Origin: Adiantum capillus-veneris
Taxonomy: Eukaryota > Streptophyta > Polypodiopsida > Polypodiales > Pteridaceae
DNA: 64,000 nt
Reading direction: 5' to 3'
Assembly: GCA_014529385.2 (NCBI GenBank)
Contig: CM043949.1
Span: 142,983,858 to 143,047,857, forward strand
In this document: positions 35,246 through 46,138 of the stretch, piece by piece
Numbering within the stretch: the first letter of the stretch is position 1
Layout: every line of letters begins with the position of its first letter
Notes under the pieces: model-generated
Databases searched by the model: none
What the model was told of the DNA's origin: nothing
The model's input: only the letters and a program-made list of their open reading frames with translations
Translations under genes and position numbers: made by a program

Positions 35246-36770
35246 GTATGCCACTATCTTCTTTTTTTTATGTGGTTCCGGAAGAGGTATAGGCTAGACC
35301 TCGGTTGCTACTTAGCTGATTGCGAGTAAATTTTATATATTTTTCTTTCGTGCATCCTGTTTGTTACACGATTTTCAAAGTAATGCTGCCCAATTTTCAA
35401 TGCACAAGGTATTTAGAAAATGAATTTAAACTGAGGAATTATTCTAAATATTGAAAAAGCCTCTTATAATTTGGCATCAATGCTGGTCGGCAGAACTTGC
35501 TTCTGAGAAGCACAAAATAACAGCTAACCTTAAGTGTCTCCAACTGAGGCGTTGACTTATGTGAGAAAAAGGAACACTAATCTAGTATCAATATATGTGA
35601 TCAGCTCAGAGTTGATGAATAACGCTGTTTCTCAGAAGACGTCCTACTTATTTTTCTCATTGACTCATGGAAGCCTTATGATTTTATGATTGAGGTTACA
35701 CCAGCCTTAGCTTTTCCAATTCACATAGCTATGTATAAATATGGGCTCCTTTTCTTCTGAATTGACATTGTCAGAAAGCAACAAATTTCTATTAGGTACA
35801 AGTTTCTCAGGCTATCATTTTTCTGTTTTATGCTTTGTCCCACTTTTGAGCAACCAAAGCTGTTCTGATACCATTTAATTTCACGCTATATAATCTCCAA
35901 GGACGAAAAAAGTGTGTGTGAAGAAGGGGGAGGGAGCGGGGGGCACATGTTTATTAGTACTCACGGGTGCTTTTTTTGCTAGCTGAATTAATCAAGAATT
36001 TATGATTTCTGAATTGAGGCCAAGACCTTAGCTTTTGCAATTCACATAGCTTTTTCCAAATACGGGCTCCTTTTTCATTATCTCGGAGGTTTAATGTCAG
36101 AAAGGAAAAAACTGTAGTAGCTGCAAGTTTCTCAGTCTACTATTTCGCGGTTTGATTCTTTTCTAACTTTTCATGCGCGCGTGCAAGGGAAAGGGAGGGA
36201 GGGGAGATCTTCAAGATTCTCAAGGTCAAAAGACAAATATGTGTGTGTGGTTTTAGGGAGAGGGAGGGGAGATCTTCAAGATTCTCAAGGTCAAAAGACA
36301 AACCTGTGTGTCGTGTGTGTGTGTGTGTGGTTTGAGGGGGAGGGATTAAGGCAGGGAGGGGGGGATCTTCAGATGAGTATTCCAATTCTTTACTGCATTT
36401 ATATTCGTTAACAGAACTGTCTGTGACAAGTGCACAATACCAGCTGACCCTAGTGGCCTGGACTTGTGCACGCAAAAGGCAACACCATCTAGTGTTAGGT
36501 CCAATCAGTTTAGAGTTGATGAGCAAGTTTTATCTCAGCAAGATGTTCCACTTGTTTTGATTGCTGCTTTCATGGAAGCCTTTTGATTCCCTGATTGAGG
36601 TTAAAACCTGGGCCTTTGCCATTCATAGCTGTCTCCTAAATATCTGCTCCTTCCTATTTTAATTTTTTCAACTCTTAAGTATTTAACTTTGTCAGAAATC
36701 AGCAAACTCTTGTAGATGTCAGTTTGTCATTGTGTTATTGAGCTGTACTGATGACATTTCACAAAATCAG
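35246..36770. other. Intron 2, built from three diverged repeats
   Basis: Three blocks ending 'tcagaaa...gcaa/aaac...gtt' occur at about 35465-35840, 36005-36165 and 36415-36745. Shared landmarks are 'tcatggaagcctt', 'tgattgaggtta', 'attcacatagct', 'gggctcctt' and 'tgtcagaaa'. A 70-bp duplication ('ggggagatcttcaagattct') lies at about 36202-36320, with a (GT)n run after it. No coding content. Confidence 0.7.
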
Positions 36771-37681
36771 GTTGTAATTTCTCAAGAGCAAATTGCACAT
36801 CGTATGATTTGTACAGCGATGGGCAAAAACAGGGGACTCAGGTGCTCTTACAGATCATTCACTGTAGGAGAGCCAGCTTATCCCACTCACACCACAACCA
36901 GAATAGTTTTCTCCAATGTTAAGTCAAGGATACCCTTTCTAACTGTGTACTTCCATGGACTAAAAAATGCTGTCCCAGCCATTATCCTATTTCGTGCACT
37001 TGGAGTTGCAAATGATAAAGAACTGGTCGAGAGGGTTTGCGAGGATGCTGATGATCTCGAGATGAGAGAATTGTTAAGCTACTCCTTGTATCATGCGGAC
37101 AAAGAGATGGGAACTCTAGTGAAGCTGGCTAGAGAGAACTTTTCGTTTGATCCTGGCACGAGGAAAGTGATAGCCATGCAATGTCTTCAAAAACATATAC
37201 CCCCAGAAGCTTCAGTACAGGATGTGTTAGATAAATACCTTTTCCCTCATCTTAAAAATGCTGATAGTCAAAAGGTCATGCTCCTCAGCTATATGTTTCA
37301 TTGTCTTTTAGCTTGTTTACTTGGTCGGAGGAAACTGGATAATATTAATGAGTTTAGAAACAAAAGAATTGAACTCCCTGGAGACCTTTTTAAGAAGAAA
37401 CTAAAGAGTTTCTTGCATCAATTTTTAAAAGATTTGCAAAAGAAACTGGAAAAATTGTGCCCACATGCAGATACCTTTATGCGGCAGCTACAGTTTTGTA
37501 TGGATGGATCGATCTTAACACATGGCTTCCAAAGAGCTTTGGCCACTGGGAATTGGGATGCTGGTCGCAGTGGAGTTGTTGCTACTCTAGAGCGCAGAAA
37601 CCCCCTTTATACTTTGTCTCACCTCCGGCAAATTCGCATTCCTGTACCTCCAGTGTTCAAACAAGATGGGAAGTCCTACAT
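36771..37681 (+). CDS. NRPD2: NRPD2-like exon 3: protrusion, lobe and fork region
   Basis: Encodes residues 229-532 (the last codon is split). It starts VVISQEQIA, completing the NGSEKV-ISQEQ motif. Further landmarks are FHGLKNAVPAIILFRALGV (compare the Rpb2 IPIxILFxALG element), FPHLKNADSQKVMLLSYM, and FRNKRIELPGDLF near residue 422, the family's GNKRxxLAGxL motif. GSILTHGFQRALATGNW and GVVATLERRNPLYTLSHLR follow, the latter mixing NRPD2-like (NPL) and Pol II-like (TLSHLR) features. Acceptor acaaaatcag; donor gtaagt after the first two bases of codon 532. No stops or frameshifts. Confidence 0.9.
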
Positions 37682-38553
37682 GTAAGTTGAAGGTTTCATT
37701 CAAATTTCTTCAATTTCAGGTCTGCTTTCAAATCTAACATGTGAGAACCTTCTCCAAGAGAGGGGGCCAATTTTCGTCCAGGAAAATAAAATCATAAACT
37801 AAGAGAGAGTTGCCCTTTTTCATGACTGGGTGGGTGGTGACTGGCAGGACTCAAGGGGCCCCTTTTCGTGCCCGAGTGCCCCTTTTCTGCATACAATTCT
37901 CCCTCCCCTTGAGTCCTGCTCCTAACCACTCACCCTCTCTTCTTGTCTTTCCGTGTGGATGATAGATGAGTCAGCCCCACTTCAACTCAAGAATAGATCA
38001 AGAGAATGTTGGAATTCAAAGAAGCCAGAAAGGATGGCAAATGGGCAGTCTCAAGGGAGGGAAGTCAATGATGAGAAGAAGGATTTGAAGAAGTGCTTTG
38101 GCAAGTTGTAAGGCTAAGTATCATGTCAGAGATTCATACCCACACCCCCCAAGCAATGAAACAATATTCCCCTTGACATCTAGGTTCACCTGTGTTTGAA
38201 GATGGTGATACTGACTTTTTGGAACTCATGGTTCACATTGCTGGCTGTTTTTCAAAATTTTCTCCAAAAATGTGCCATCTGTGGCGCACGAGAAGGTGAA
38301 AGGTGTAACCGCCTTTGGCACTGACAAGGCAGTAATCTCACAGCAACACATGAACATAACTGAAACTTTAACACTTGAACTTCTAGAATCGAAATTCAAA
38401 GCAGTCATGACACGAAGCGATGCAGTTCTGCTTCTAAATGCACTGGCCCTAAAGTTTGGCGCCCCGTTCGGTACTTCATTTTATATTAGCAATCACAGAG
38501 TACAACTACCGAGGAGTCTGCTTTTTAACTGTGCAACCATGCACTGATTTGGC
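37682..38553. other. Intron 3, left part
   Basis: Begins gtaagt. It contains an open frame at 38272-38547 (91 codons) that is protein-like in composition but matches no family I know (next entry). The rest is non-coding. Confidence 0.5.
38272..38547 (+). CDS. Unrecognised 91-codon open frame inside intron 3
   Basis: Reads MPSVAHEKVKGV, then TETLTLELLESKFKAVMTR and SDAVLLLNALALKFGAPFG. Balanced composition without low complexity, no membrane segment or signal peptide. A 17-nt piece of it (tgaaactttaacacttg, about 38360) recurs at about 40648, so it is probably part of a dispersed repeat. It ends six bases before the D LTR at 38554. Function unknown; may be chance. Confidence 0.25.
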   Translation: MPSVAHEKVKGVTAFGTDKAVISQQHMNITETLTLELLESKFKAVMTRSDAVLLLNALALKFGAPFGTSFYISNHRVQLPRSLLFNCATMH

Positions 38554-39312
38554 TGTTACAAACTATTGACGTGTCAAACCACTGAAGACCCGGTGGGTTG
38601 GGGGTTCCCAGACCCAACCCTAGCAACCCTACCAGGGGGGCTAAATCCTAAGAAGCAGCAACAATAGCAGAAGAAGCTTTACCAACTTACAGGTTCTCAC
38701 TGAGTGGGTCTAATTTTTTAAAAGAAGCTCCTACCAACTTATGGGACCCGTCCAATGGGACCCAAGTGCGTAGGATTAATATAAAGCAGCACACACTCCC
38801 AAAAGACCTTGCGTGGACCAGATGTTGACGTGGCCTGGCTGTACGGATTGCCTCGCGAATTGCGTTGACATGCCTCGTGGCATTGTATGGATTTCCGTGT
38901 GCTGTGCTGCTGGTTGCTAAAGTGGTAGATTGTACGGATTTTCCGTTAATTTGTGTTGGCAGCTTTTCAGTGCCAGCGTTTGGACCAGATGCTTTTGAGT
39001 TTGAATCTTTTCATGTAAATTGCTTTTCATGGTCCTAGGGCCTAGGGCCTTTAAATACGTAGCTTGGGCTCATTCTTTGACACGCTCCCTCTCGTGGAAG
39101 TGTAGAGCAAGGGAGTACCGGATTATACTGTTGCAACATTATAAAGAAATACCAAAAGGGGCGCCAGGGTTTGGGGCTAGTGCTCTTTGGGGTGGAACTC
39201 CGCCACTCCCCATGTCTATTGTGCCGTGCATTCTCTCTCAGTTTAGTGTTTTGAAGTGTTTTAAGTTGTCTCATCTGTTCTTTTCCGTTGGCACGTGGTG
39301 CCCTCCCGTTAC
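38554..39312 (+). repeat. D-family LTR
   Basis: Similar along its length to 10449-11164, including 'gacgtgtcaa', 'ttaccaacttac', 'ggaccagatg', 'cctagggcctttaaata' and 'cacgtggtgccc'. TATA-like 'ctttaaatacg' at about 39048. No internal region follows. Confidence 0.75.
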
Positions 39313-39314
39313 TC

Positions 39315-39505
39315 TGCAAGAGATGGCCCCCAAGGCTCATATTTAAAGGCCCTTGGCCGAAAAGCAACATATCAAAAACTGGTGCTGATTCCCAAAAGCA
39401 TCTGTAAAACTGGACGCCCAAAAGCTCTCTTTTGCATAGGATTTTACCACGTTAGTTGTCCGTACATCCAATCGCATTTTACAAGGGTGCCACGTCATCT
39501 CTCTC
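39315..39505 (-). repeat. Inverted D-LTR fragment
   Basis: The reverse complement of the LTR middle can be followed through 'catatttaaaggcccttgg', 'agcatctgtaaaactgg' and 'aagggtgccacgtcat'. It forms an inverted pair with 38554-39312. Confidence 0.65.
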
Positions 39506-39509
39506 TGTG

Positions 39510-40728
39510 TGTGTGTGTGTATGTGTCTCTCTCTCTCTCTCTCTCTCTAGTTGGTGGGTAAAGAGTCACGTCATCACTTTTATGACATTTACCCCCCCCC
39601 CCCCTCCCCCCCAAAAAAAAAAGAAAAAGAAAGTAATTGCCCTCGATTATATCTAAAAAATAGACGGTAGACAGAAAACCGGCAAACATCGACTCTATGC
39701 TTACATGCCTTTGACCACTTCAAACCATGCTCTAGCACAAAGACACAAGTCACTAAACAATCATAATCACATTCACATCACTACCCCTGTCGGGATCTTC
39801 TTAGACATGAAGCGTGATGATTATGACTTATATAGAAATCACATCTAGACCTCACTGATCTCTCACGGATGTCTTGGTGCACCAAATCTCGTCACTCCGG
39901 ATTACGTCAACAAGACAAAATGCTGCAATCATTTCATCTTTCTCACATACTCAGACGAAAACAACAATTGCAAGAGTATCATGCTCCCACGCTCTAGTGG
40001 TCGTTTGGAGAGGGATTTTGGGGGATCCCCCCAGTGACACTAGTTGCTACTTGGGTTGTCAGGTTGGTTTGGATTTGTCGCCCGAGCAGCATATTGCTCC
40101 AAGTTGGTTTGGATTTGTCACCCAAGTAGCATATTGCTCCATTCCTCGTGTCCATCTGGAGGAAACTATTACATTGGAGTTCAGTACGGCTCTCTCTTGT
40201 TGGCAGGGTTGTAGTGGCCAATTAGGTGCTCTTGGCTACTGTGTGGTACATCATGTCTTGCTTGATTTTTTCGAGTTCTCGCATCAACTAGTTGGAGAGG
40301 TTGATCTTTTTATGATCAGGGCGAGACACACAGTCAGCTCAGGCCCTCGCATCAGCTAGTTGGAGAGGTTGATCAAGAACTTTTTATGATCAGGGGGAGA
40401 CACACAATCTGCTCGGGCCAAAGCTTCCGAAAAAACCTCGTTTTTTTGTCGATTTGTTGTTGTTTGATCTCCGTTGCTGTTAGTCCTGGAATACTATAGG
40501 CGGGGCACGCCCCAATTCATGACGGATTCTGCAGACGACGAATCCTCTGCAGAATCCATGGCTTGTGCTGCAAAAAGTCGGACCGGATCCTCCATAGAAG
40601 AAGAATCCACTGAAGCTTTGAGACCACTTTACCACTGTACACGAACAGAACTGAAACTTTAACACTTGCTTTTTGTAAACCAAGAAGCACGGGTTGTTTG
40701 CTTGGATCCACAATTATAGATAGTTAGC
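39510..40728. other. Intron 3, middle: short repeats, no gene
   Basis: GT and CT runs (39506-39549), a C/A run at 39591-39620, a direct duplication of about 45 bp near 40057-40142 ('ggttggtttggatttgtc'), and a second duplication with 'ttttatgatcaggg' at 40309 and 40382. The last resembles the end of a retroelement but cannot be assigned. Confidence 0.5.
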
Positions 40729-40729
40729 G

Positions 40730-40782
<53 letters not shown>
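40730..40782. repeat. 53-nt poly(C) tract
   Basis: An uninterrupted C run. On the minus strand this is poly(G), able to form G-quadruplexes. The exact length may be affected by sequencing error. Confidence 0.85.
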
Positions 40783-40785
<3 letters not shown>

Positions 40786-40824
40786 TTCCCAAAACCCACC
40801 CACCTTGCCCGCCGCTCAGCACAA

Positions 40825-41004
40825 GTAGAGACCCAAGATGAGGTCATATCCAAGGTGAAAAACAAAGCTGACAATGCAGTCGATAGGCAGGTCACTGACA
40901 AACTTAAGAAGTTTGAAGCTGAGTTCGCAAGTTTGAAAGCACGAATAGAGACTCTAGATGAGGTCATAAAACAAGGAGGAACCCAAGGGGGAGCTTTGAC
41001 CTAG
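40825..41004 (+). pseudogene. Coiled-coil fragment, probably LINE ORF1 remnant
   Basis: 59 codons without a start: VETQDEVISKVKNK ... FEAEFASLKARIETLDEVIKQ. Heptad-like spacing and charge pattern recall the coiled coil of the LINE ORF1 proteins at 48.2-48.8 kb and 61.5-62.2 kb. It directly follows the C run. Confidence 0.4.
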
Positions 41005-41365
41005 CATTGCTAAGGAGGTTATTAAGGTTCGAGAGTACATGCAGAGTTCCGATCTTGATGTAATTTCTCAAAATTAAATTATGTGCTTTCACATGAACAT
41101 GTTTTCTCAAATGGGAATGTCATTACAGAGCTCCTGGCATTGTTTCTCTCGATCCATTTTTTTGAAATTTTCCTTTCACATGATCAGGTTTTGTTTTCTA
41201 AATAAACTTCCAATAAACTGGGCCAGTGGCTGATGGAGTCTTTGAAATAGAATGCATACCTTTAGTAGATCAACTATGTTTTTTCATTCTTTTATCTGCA
41301 TGTAGTTACTAGAGTGGGTCAATAAAGAAAAGCCAGCTTATCATTGTTGTCAACTAATTTTGCAG
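41005..41365. other. Intron 3, right end
   Basis: AT-rich, ends ttttgcag. Nothing else seen. Confidence 0.6.
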
Positions 41366-41660
41366 AAATAAATATGCTATTGGAAGGGTTTGCATGGTGG
41401 AGACACCAGACAATGAGAACTGTGGTGTTGTGCACACTCTAGCTACTGGATGTGACATAAGTTCAGGCTCTTCTCCTGATCCTATTTTAGACATTTTATC
41501 CCATCTCTGTACCCTAGACATGACACAAATTCCATCATCATCAATGAAGCATTTAACAAAGGTATTTCTGAATGGAGAGTGGGTGGCTGTTCATGACAAT
41601 CCTGAATATATGGTCAGACACCTTCGAAATATTCGTCAGCAATCATACCTTCATAAACAG
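41366..41660 (+). CDS. NRPD2: NRPD2-like exon 4: fork/ETP region with an altered HPSHWG motif
   Basis: Encodes residues 532-630. It follows the acceptor attttgcag, and the split codon joins in frame with exon 3. The sequence GRVCMVETPDNENCGVV (about 538-554) is the family's GRxCxxETPEGxxCGLV region, so this is the correct next segment. The upstream HPSHWG box of most second-largest subunits reads NKYAIG here, and the EG of ETPEG is DN. FLNGEWVAVHDNPE (about 603-616) matches the conserved VxLNGxWxG strand. The donor AG/gttgct is weaker than the others. Phase 0 at the end. Confidence 0.82.
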
Positions 41661-42640
41661 GTTGCTACTCAACCCTACAGGTGCATTTGACTTGAGAAAA
41701 CTTGTGAAGCCTAAACTTGAGAAGAGGTTGCTCCTATGCAACTTAGAAAAATTAAATGTCATAACATAGGATTATAGCTGAAATGGAACAGATTCTTTAG
41801 TCCAAATGAAACATTTTGTTGGGAACTAAAGCTAATTTTTGAGCCTCTCGAAATCACTAGACAAAGTGGTAATGCTGCTGAAGGTTGTCCACATCCAAAG
41901 TATGGGACTGTTAGTACTATCCCGTACAATTGTACGTTGGCATCCGATGGCATCTGATGGAAATAGTTAGTGGATCTTTGGAGTTCCTTTGATGTGTTGC
42001 AAATGCTTCTGGCCAATTTTTTGACTCTTGTATGTTTCAATTTGAAGCAAAGTCTCAATGGTCATGAGATGCCAAGCTAGTGTTTTATTTGATTTTTGTG
42101 GATTCTAAAGTTTCGAACTTTGAAAATACTACATGTTTTCTTTTTCAATTGTACGAGTTAACCACGCTGCTGCTGCAAAACAAACTAGTCCATTTATATT
42201 GATTGGAAGCAGTTGTCCAGTATTGCCATGCGCAAAAATGCAGACAAGCATCTCAAGAATCTAAGAAACTCATCGAGAGCCTGTCACCAAACAAACATAC
42301 TGCCTCAAGGCTGTCGAAGCCACCTGGAGGAGAGGGGGAAGGTGAGCGTGGACTGAAGCTTAGACCTTATGTTACTGCTCTCCAAGGATCCATCCTCCAC
42401 ACGTAACATAACATGAGCCACACACACACACACACATAAAACAACATAAGGGATAGTCAGCTGACTCACCCCTGAGCCATAGAGCCGACTTGGCTCACCC
42501 CCAAGCCTTGGAGCTTGCAGCTACTCCGGCCTAGTGCTGTACCTCAAGGATTGATGTCCCGTACCACAAGCCCACATCCCAGCCTGGATCTTTAGGCAAG
42601 CACTGCCAAGGGTCTTGGAGCTCTCGGGTCTGCCTATTGT
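41661..42640. other. Intron 4, left part
   Basis: No gene. A short (AC)n at 42418-42436. Weak open frames only. Confidence 0.6.
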
Positions 42641-42641
42641 A

Positions 42642-43258
42642 GCAGGAATAGTGCGTCGATCTCTACCGTGGGTGCTCCTCGGGGCAATGTGCATGAAACC
42701 TCACTACAACAGAATGGAAACTACGTAAACAATAGAACAACAGAGCAAACTTGAATGACTCAACAAAAGACTCCGAACAGCATGGGACTCGACTAACTCA
42801 TATGAACCAGTACAGACTTTGGCTGGCAGCACATTCAGCTCCAAGCCCAGGACTCACAGGTACAATGGAGTTGATGAGGCTCCGCTGTGCAAGGAGAGTG
42901 CAGATGTGGTGCTAGATTGAATACGCAACGTGGGACTCAAGACTCATAAACGATATAGAACAGCATACCAAGACTAAAGCAAATATGAGCATATATACAA
43001 CCAAAAAGGGCAGCCAATGGATAACTCAAATATCCCTGATAGTCCAGCTGCACCTATCTCCAAACTTTGGTGGGCATGAACTGGCCATGGTGTCCTCTAG
43101 ACCACCACTCTTGCCACGGGTCATTGTCTAGACAAAAGTTCACCTAGTGTGAACCCACGACCAACTGTCACTGTCTAGACGAAAGTCCACCGAGTGTGAA
43201 CCCATGACCAATTGTAACTATCTTTCCCATGCAAGTGACATTGTGGCCCAGTTGCAGG
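42642..43258 (-). repeat. Diverged E-family LTR (minus strand)
   Basis: Starts TGTAGCAGG and contains the reverse complement of E-LTR landmarks: 'gggtgctcc', 'caatgtgcatg', 'agaacaacagag', 'tacagacttt', 'aagcccaggactcacaggta' and 'tatctccaaac'; it ends near 'gtgacattgtggcccagt'. A duplicated 'gtctagac...cacc.agtgtgaaccc' occurs at about 43126 and 43169. No clear TSD. Confidence 0.65.
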
Positions 43259-43779
43259 TTGCCCGCCACAAGACCACTCACCGTCCCGGAGAGTGGTGGT
43301 ATAGCTATCTACTGACTCTGCAAGAATTGGTCTTGGTGAAGAAGAAGAAGCTGTTGAACTTCTGATGCTTCGAACTAGGCTCATAGCCGGCCTATATTCA
43401 CTGCTGCCACCCAGCAGAAGATGCTAAGGTTTACTTCTCCGACAAGAGGTGTTGTTCCTTAGTGCTATCTTTATGATGGGGCTTTATGCAACTAAAATTA
43501 TGAAGCTGAGAACAAAGCTTCTCTGGTAGAAACTGTAGCAGAAAATTAAACTCAAACTTACAATCAACTTTGTAGCGGGACAAATTCCGCTTCACCCCTT
43601 TGCACCGCCTTTGTAAAGTGTCATATTGGACGTCTCCCATGTCGTGCTAGAATAGTCTTGATCCATTGATGGAGCCTTCGTCAATGTGGTGGTGACCCTC
43701 ATAGATGTGGGTGTCTAGCTCTCCCAAGCTAAATGGCTTTGTCAGTCAATATACGTCTGGTATAGGTGGACTCTGAAGT

Positions 43780-44210
43780 TTGTTGTGAAGCTTGCTCATC
43801 TGACTGCAAAGTCTCTGCTGCAAAGAAGTCAATGATCTCCCTCTGTGATTGTCTGCCGTTGTCTAATCTCCTCAAGAGACTCTCCCTGTGTCTTGCGCAG
43901 CTCTAGCAAAAACAACCCAAGGCATCTTTCATCTTGTTATCTCATGACTCTAGCTAGTGGTCCAAAGACCTCTCTGAATAGACAATGAAAACGGCCTCGT
44001 ATCTCATAGTATACCGAACAATGACATATGTGATGTAACTCCGTCTCTGGCTCTATATGACACAATTGGAAAATCTTCTGGTCTCAATCTCTAGCTGGAG
44101 AGAAATGAAAATGAAATGAAATGTTATATTAATGTCTTCAAAAGGCCAAAGTGACCTATGAGACCTAAAAGTTACAATGTGGTGGATCCGATACAAAGTC
44201 CGAGTAATAA
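43780..44210 (-). mobile_element. Truncated LINE: ORF2 C-terminus piece and a separate 3' tail
   Basis: 43780-44090 parallels 45120-45430 of the larger LINE ('tgtgtctgcgcagctc', 'cctcgtatctcatagta'). 44095-44210 parallels the LINE 3' end (ttttgaagacattaatataac in minus sense, then CATTTCATTTC). The order shows two 5'-truncated copies abutting. Confidence 0.65.
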
Positions 44211-44298
44211 AAGTAACAAAATGAAATGAGAATGACAATATGACAAAATGACGACTATGGAATCCTAAACTCCAAGGTGTGAACTAATCAGCTAGCTG

Positions 44299-44314
44299 AG
44301 AGAGAGAGAGAGAG

Positions 44315-44349
<35 letters not shown>
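44299..44349. repeat. (GA)n followed by (AAAG)n
   Basis: About 9 GA units and 8 AAAG units. Confidence 0.95.
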
Positions 44350-44350
<1 letters not shown>

Positions 44351-44619
44351 TTTTAACGTCTATGTCAGGCCGAAATCGGCCTATGAGACAAATCAAATGT
44401 ACATGGTGTGTATGTCATCCGTCTATCGGAAAGACAAATGAAACAAAACTGATACAAAACTGAACTGAATGTAGGTAGTGGAGTATCTGAGGAGGGATGG
44501 AGCTCTATCTCTAGGGGGTAAATGCATGTCTATATGCTCAAGGTAGTACAATCATGAGAATGCATCAAGCTATCTAGCTCCATCCTGTACTAATGGGGGG
44601 ATGTAAGATGTGGTACATG

Positions 44620-44621
<2 letters not shown>

Positions 44622-44677
<56 letters not shown>
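44622..44677. repeat. (GA)n = (TC)n at the 3' end of the LINE
   Basis: 28 dinucleotide units. On the minus strand it directly follows the LINE terminus CATTTCATTT, so it lies where a poly(A) tail would be expected. Confidence 0.9.
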
Positions 44678-44680
<3 letters not shown>

Positions 44681-44886
44681 GAAATGTTATATTAACGTCT
44701 TCAAAAGGCCATAATGACCTATGAGACCCGAAAGTTACAAAGTGGTGGATTTGATACAAAGTCAGAGTAACAAAATAACCTAACAACAGTACAAAACAAA
44801 GATATATACTATGGGGTCCTAAGTTGATCGATGTGAACCAAGCAAAAGACTAAGAAAAAAATGGGCGGCTTGTTGGGATAGCTGAA

Positions 44887-46138
44887 TCACAAGAGATCAA
44901 GCATCGGTCGTTGGCGAATCTCATCAACTTCTTCCATGGTTAGTAGTCTGACTGGGCGTCGTGCATGCGTGGCCAGCGTGCTCCGAATTTTCTGTCGTAG
45001 CCTCCGTCGATGCTGTGTAGTTCTTCGCAGTCGCAGGCGCCTGGATTTCCCCAGTTCAATCGCTCGGTCAATCAGTGTGCCTCTGGTGTGAGACAAGGGG
45101 GAGCTCTGCTGTGGGAGTGGCTCTTGCGGCTGTCCCGTGTCTGCTCTGAAGAAGTCTGTGATCCGTCTTTGAGACTGGTTAGCCTCGCCATTCATCAGGC
45201 TATCTCTGTGTCTGCGCAGCTCGAGCAAGAACAAACCCAGACATCTCTGGTCTTCGTATCCCATGACTCTTGAGAGTGGTCCAAAACCTTCTCTGAACAA
45301 GCAATGGAAGCGGCCTCGTATCTCATAGTAGACGGGGCAACGACATGTATAGTGTAGCTCTGTCTCAGGTTCCATGTTACACAAGGGGCATGTCCTGTCC
45401 TCTGCTGGTACTCCGCTGTATCTCCCAGTCTCAATCCGCAACTGGCCATAGCACATCGTATCCCATGAGACAAGTGGGTATCCATGTATCTGGGTCTCGC
45501 CACAAAACCATCTTCCGTAAGCTGGAGAAGGTGGTCTTTGTAAAAAGCCATCTTCGTGCCCAATTCCTGTGCTGGTTGTATCCATGTCCTTCTGGTGTCC
45601 AGCTGGGTCAGGTCTTGGCGTATGAGCTTGGTGATCTCTGACTGTGTAAGGGTGAGAGATGGTGCATCCAATGAGTAATGGAATGGTGGCAGCCGATCTA
45701 TGCTGAACCCATGTGCCTGAAACCATGTTGTCATCTCCCCATACCAGCATGTTGATCTCCTTGTATGGCTAACTGTCGAGAGGATTCAATTGCTATGCGA
45801 GCATATCTGTCTCTAGGAAGTGCCCATGTGCGGTTTATGAAGGAGACTGATCTGGTGAGCGCCTCCACCACAAGTGGGGGGGCCGCTAGCTCTGCTCGGA
45901 TAATGGCCCGTGGTATTGATGCCTTGGCTCTAATGAGCCGCGAGATCATAGAGACGAGAGGTTTCTCCATGTTCCCCCATCCGTCTGAGCGACCCGTCCT
46001 CCCGTGGTGATCCAGTGAAGGTCCCCATATCTCGGTTCCATAGAGCAATGCTGAAGCCACCAAGGTGTCAAAGAGCCAGAGCTTCGTCCGGGGCTCCTGA
46101 AACTGAACATGCGAACACATCCTCTCCAATCTACCCAA
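44887..46138 (-). pseudogene. LINE ORF2 C-terminal part with CCHC finger (frameshifted)
   Basis: 46138-45731 (LYGTEIWGP, typical after the RT thumb) and 45750-44887 continue ORF2 in other frames. The C-terminal knuckle is CPLCNMEPETELHYTCRCP (about 45340-45395). At least two frame changes, so the copy is not active. Confidence 0.75.

Noticed and set aside
35866-35877. Primer-binding-site-like gttctgatacca
   Set aside because: One mismatch and no recognisable LTR next to it; it lies in a block of the intron 2 triplication.
36732-37685. Pol II RPB2 as the identity of the polymerase gene
   Set aside because: N-terminal LISHxLxSYN, divergent lobe and PHAFPSRQ fit Pol IV/V better; some Pol II-like residues keep this from being absolute.
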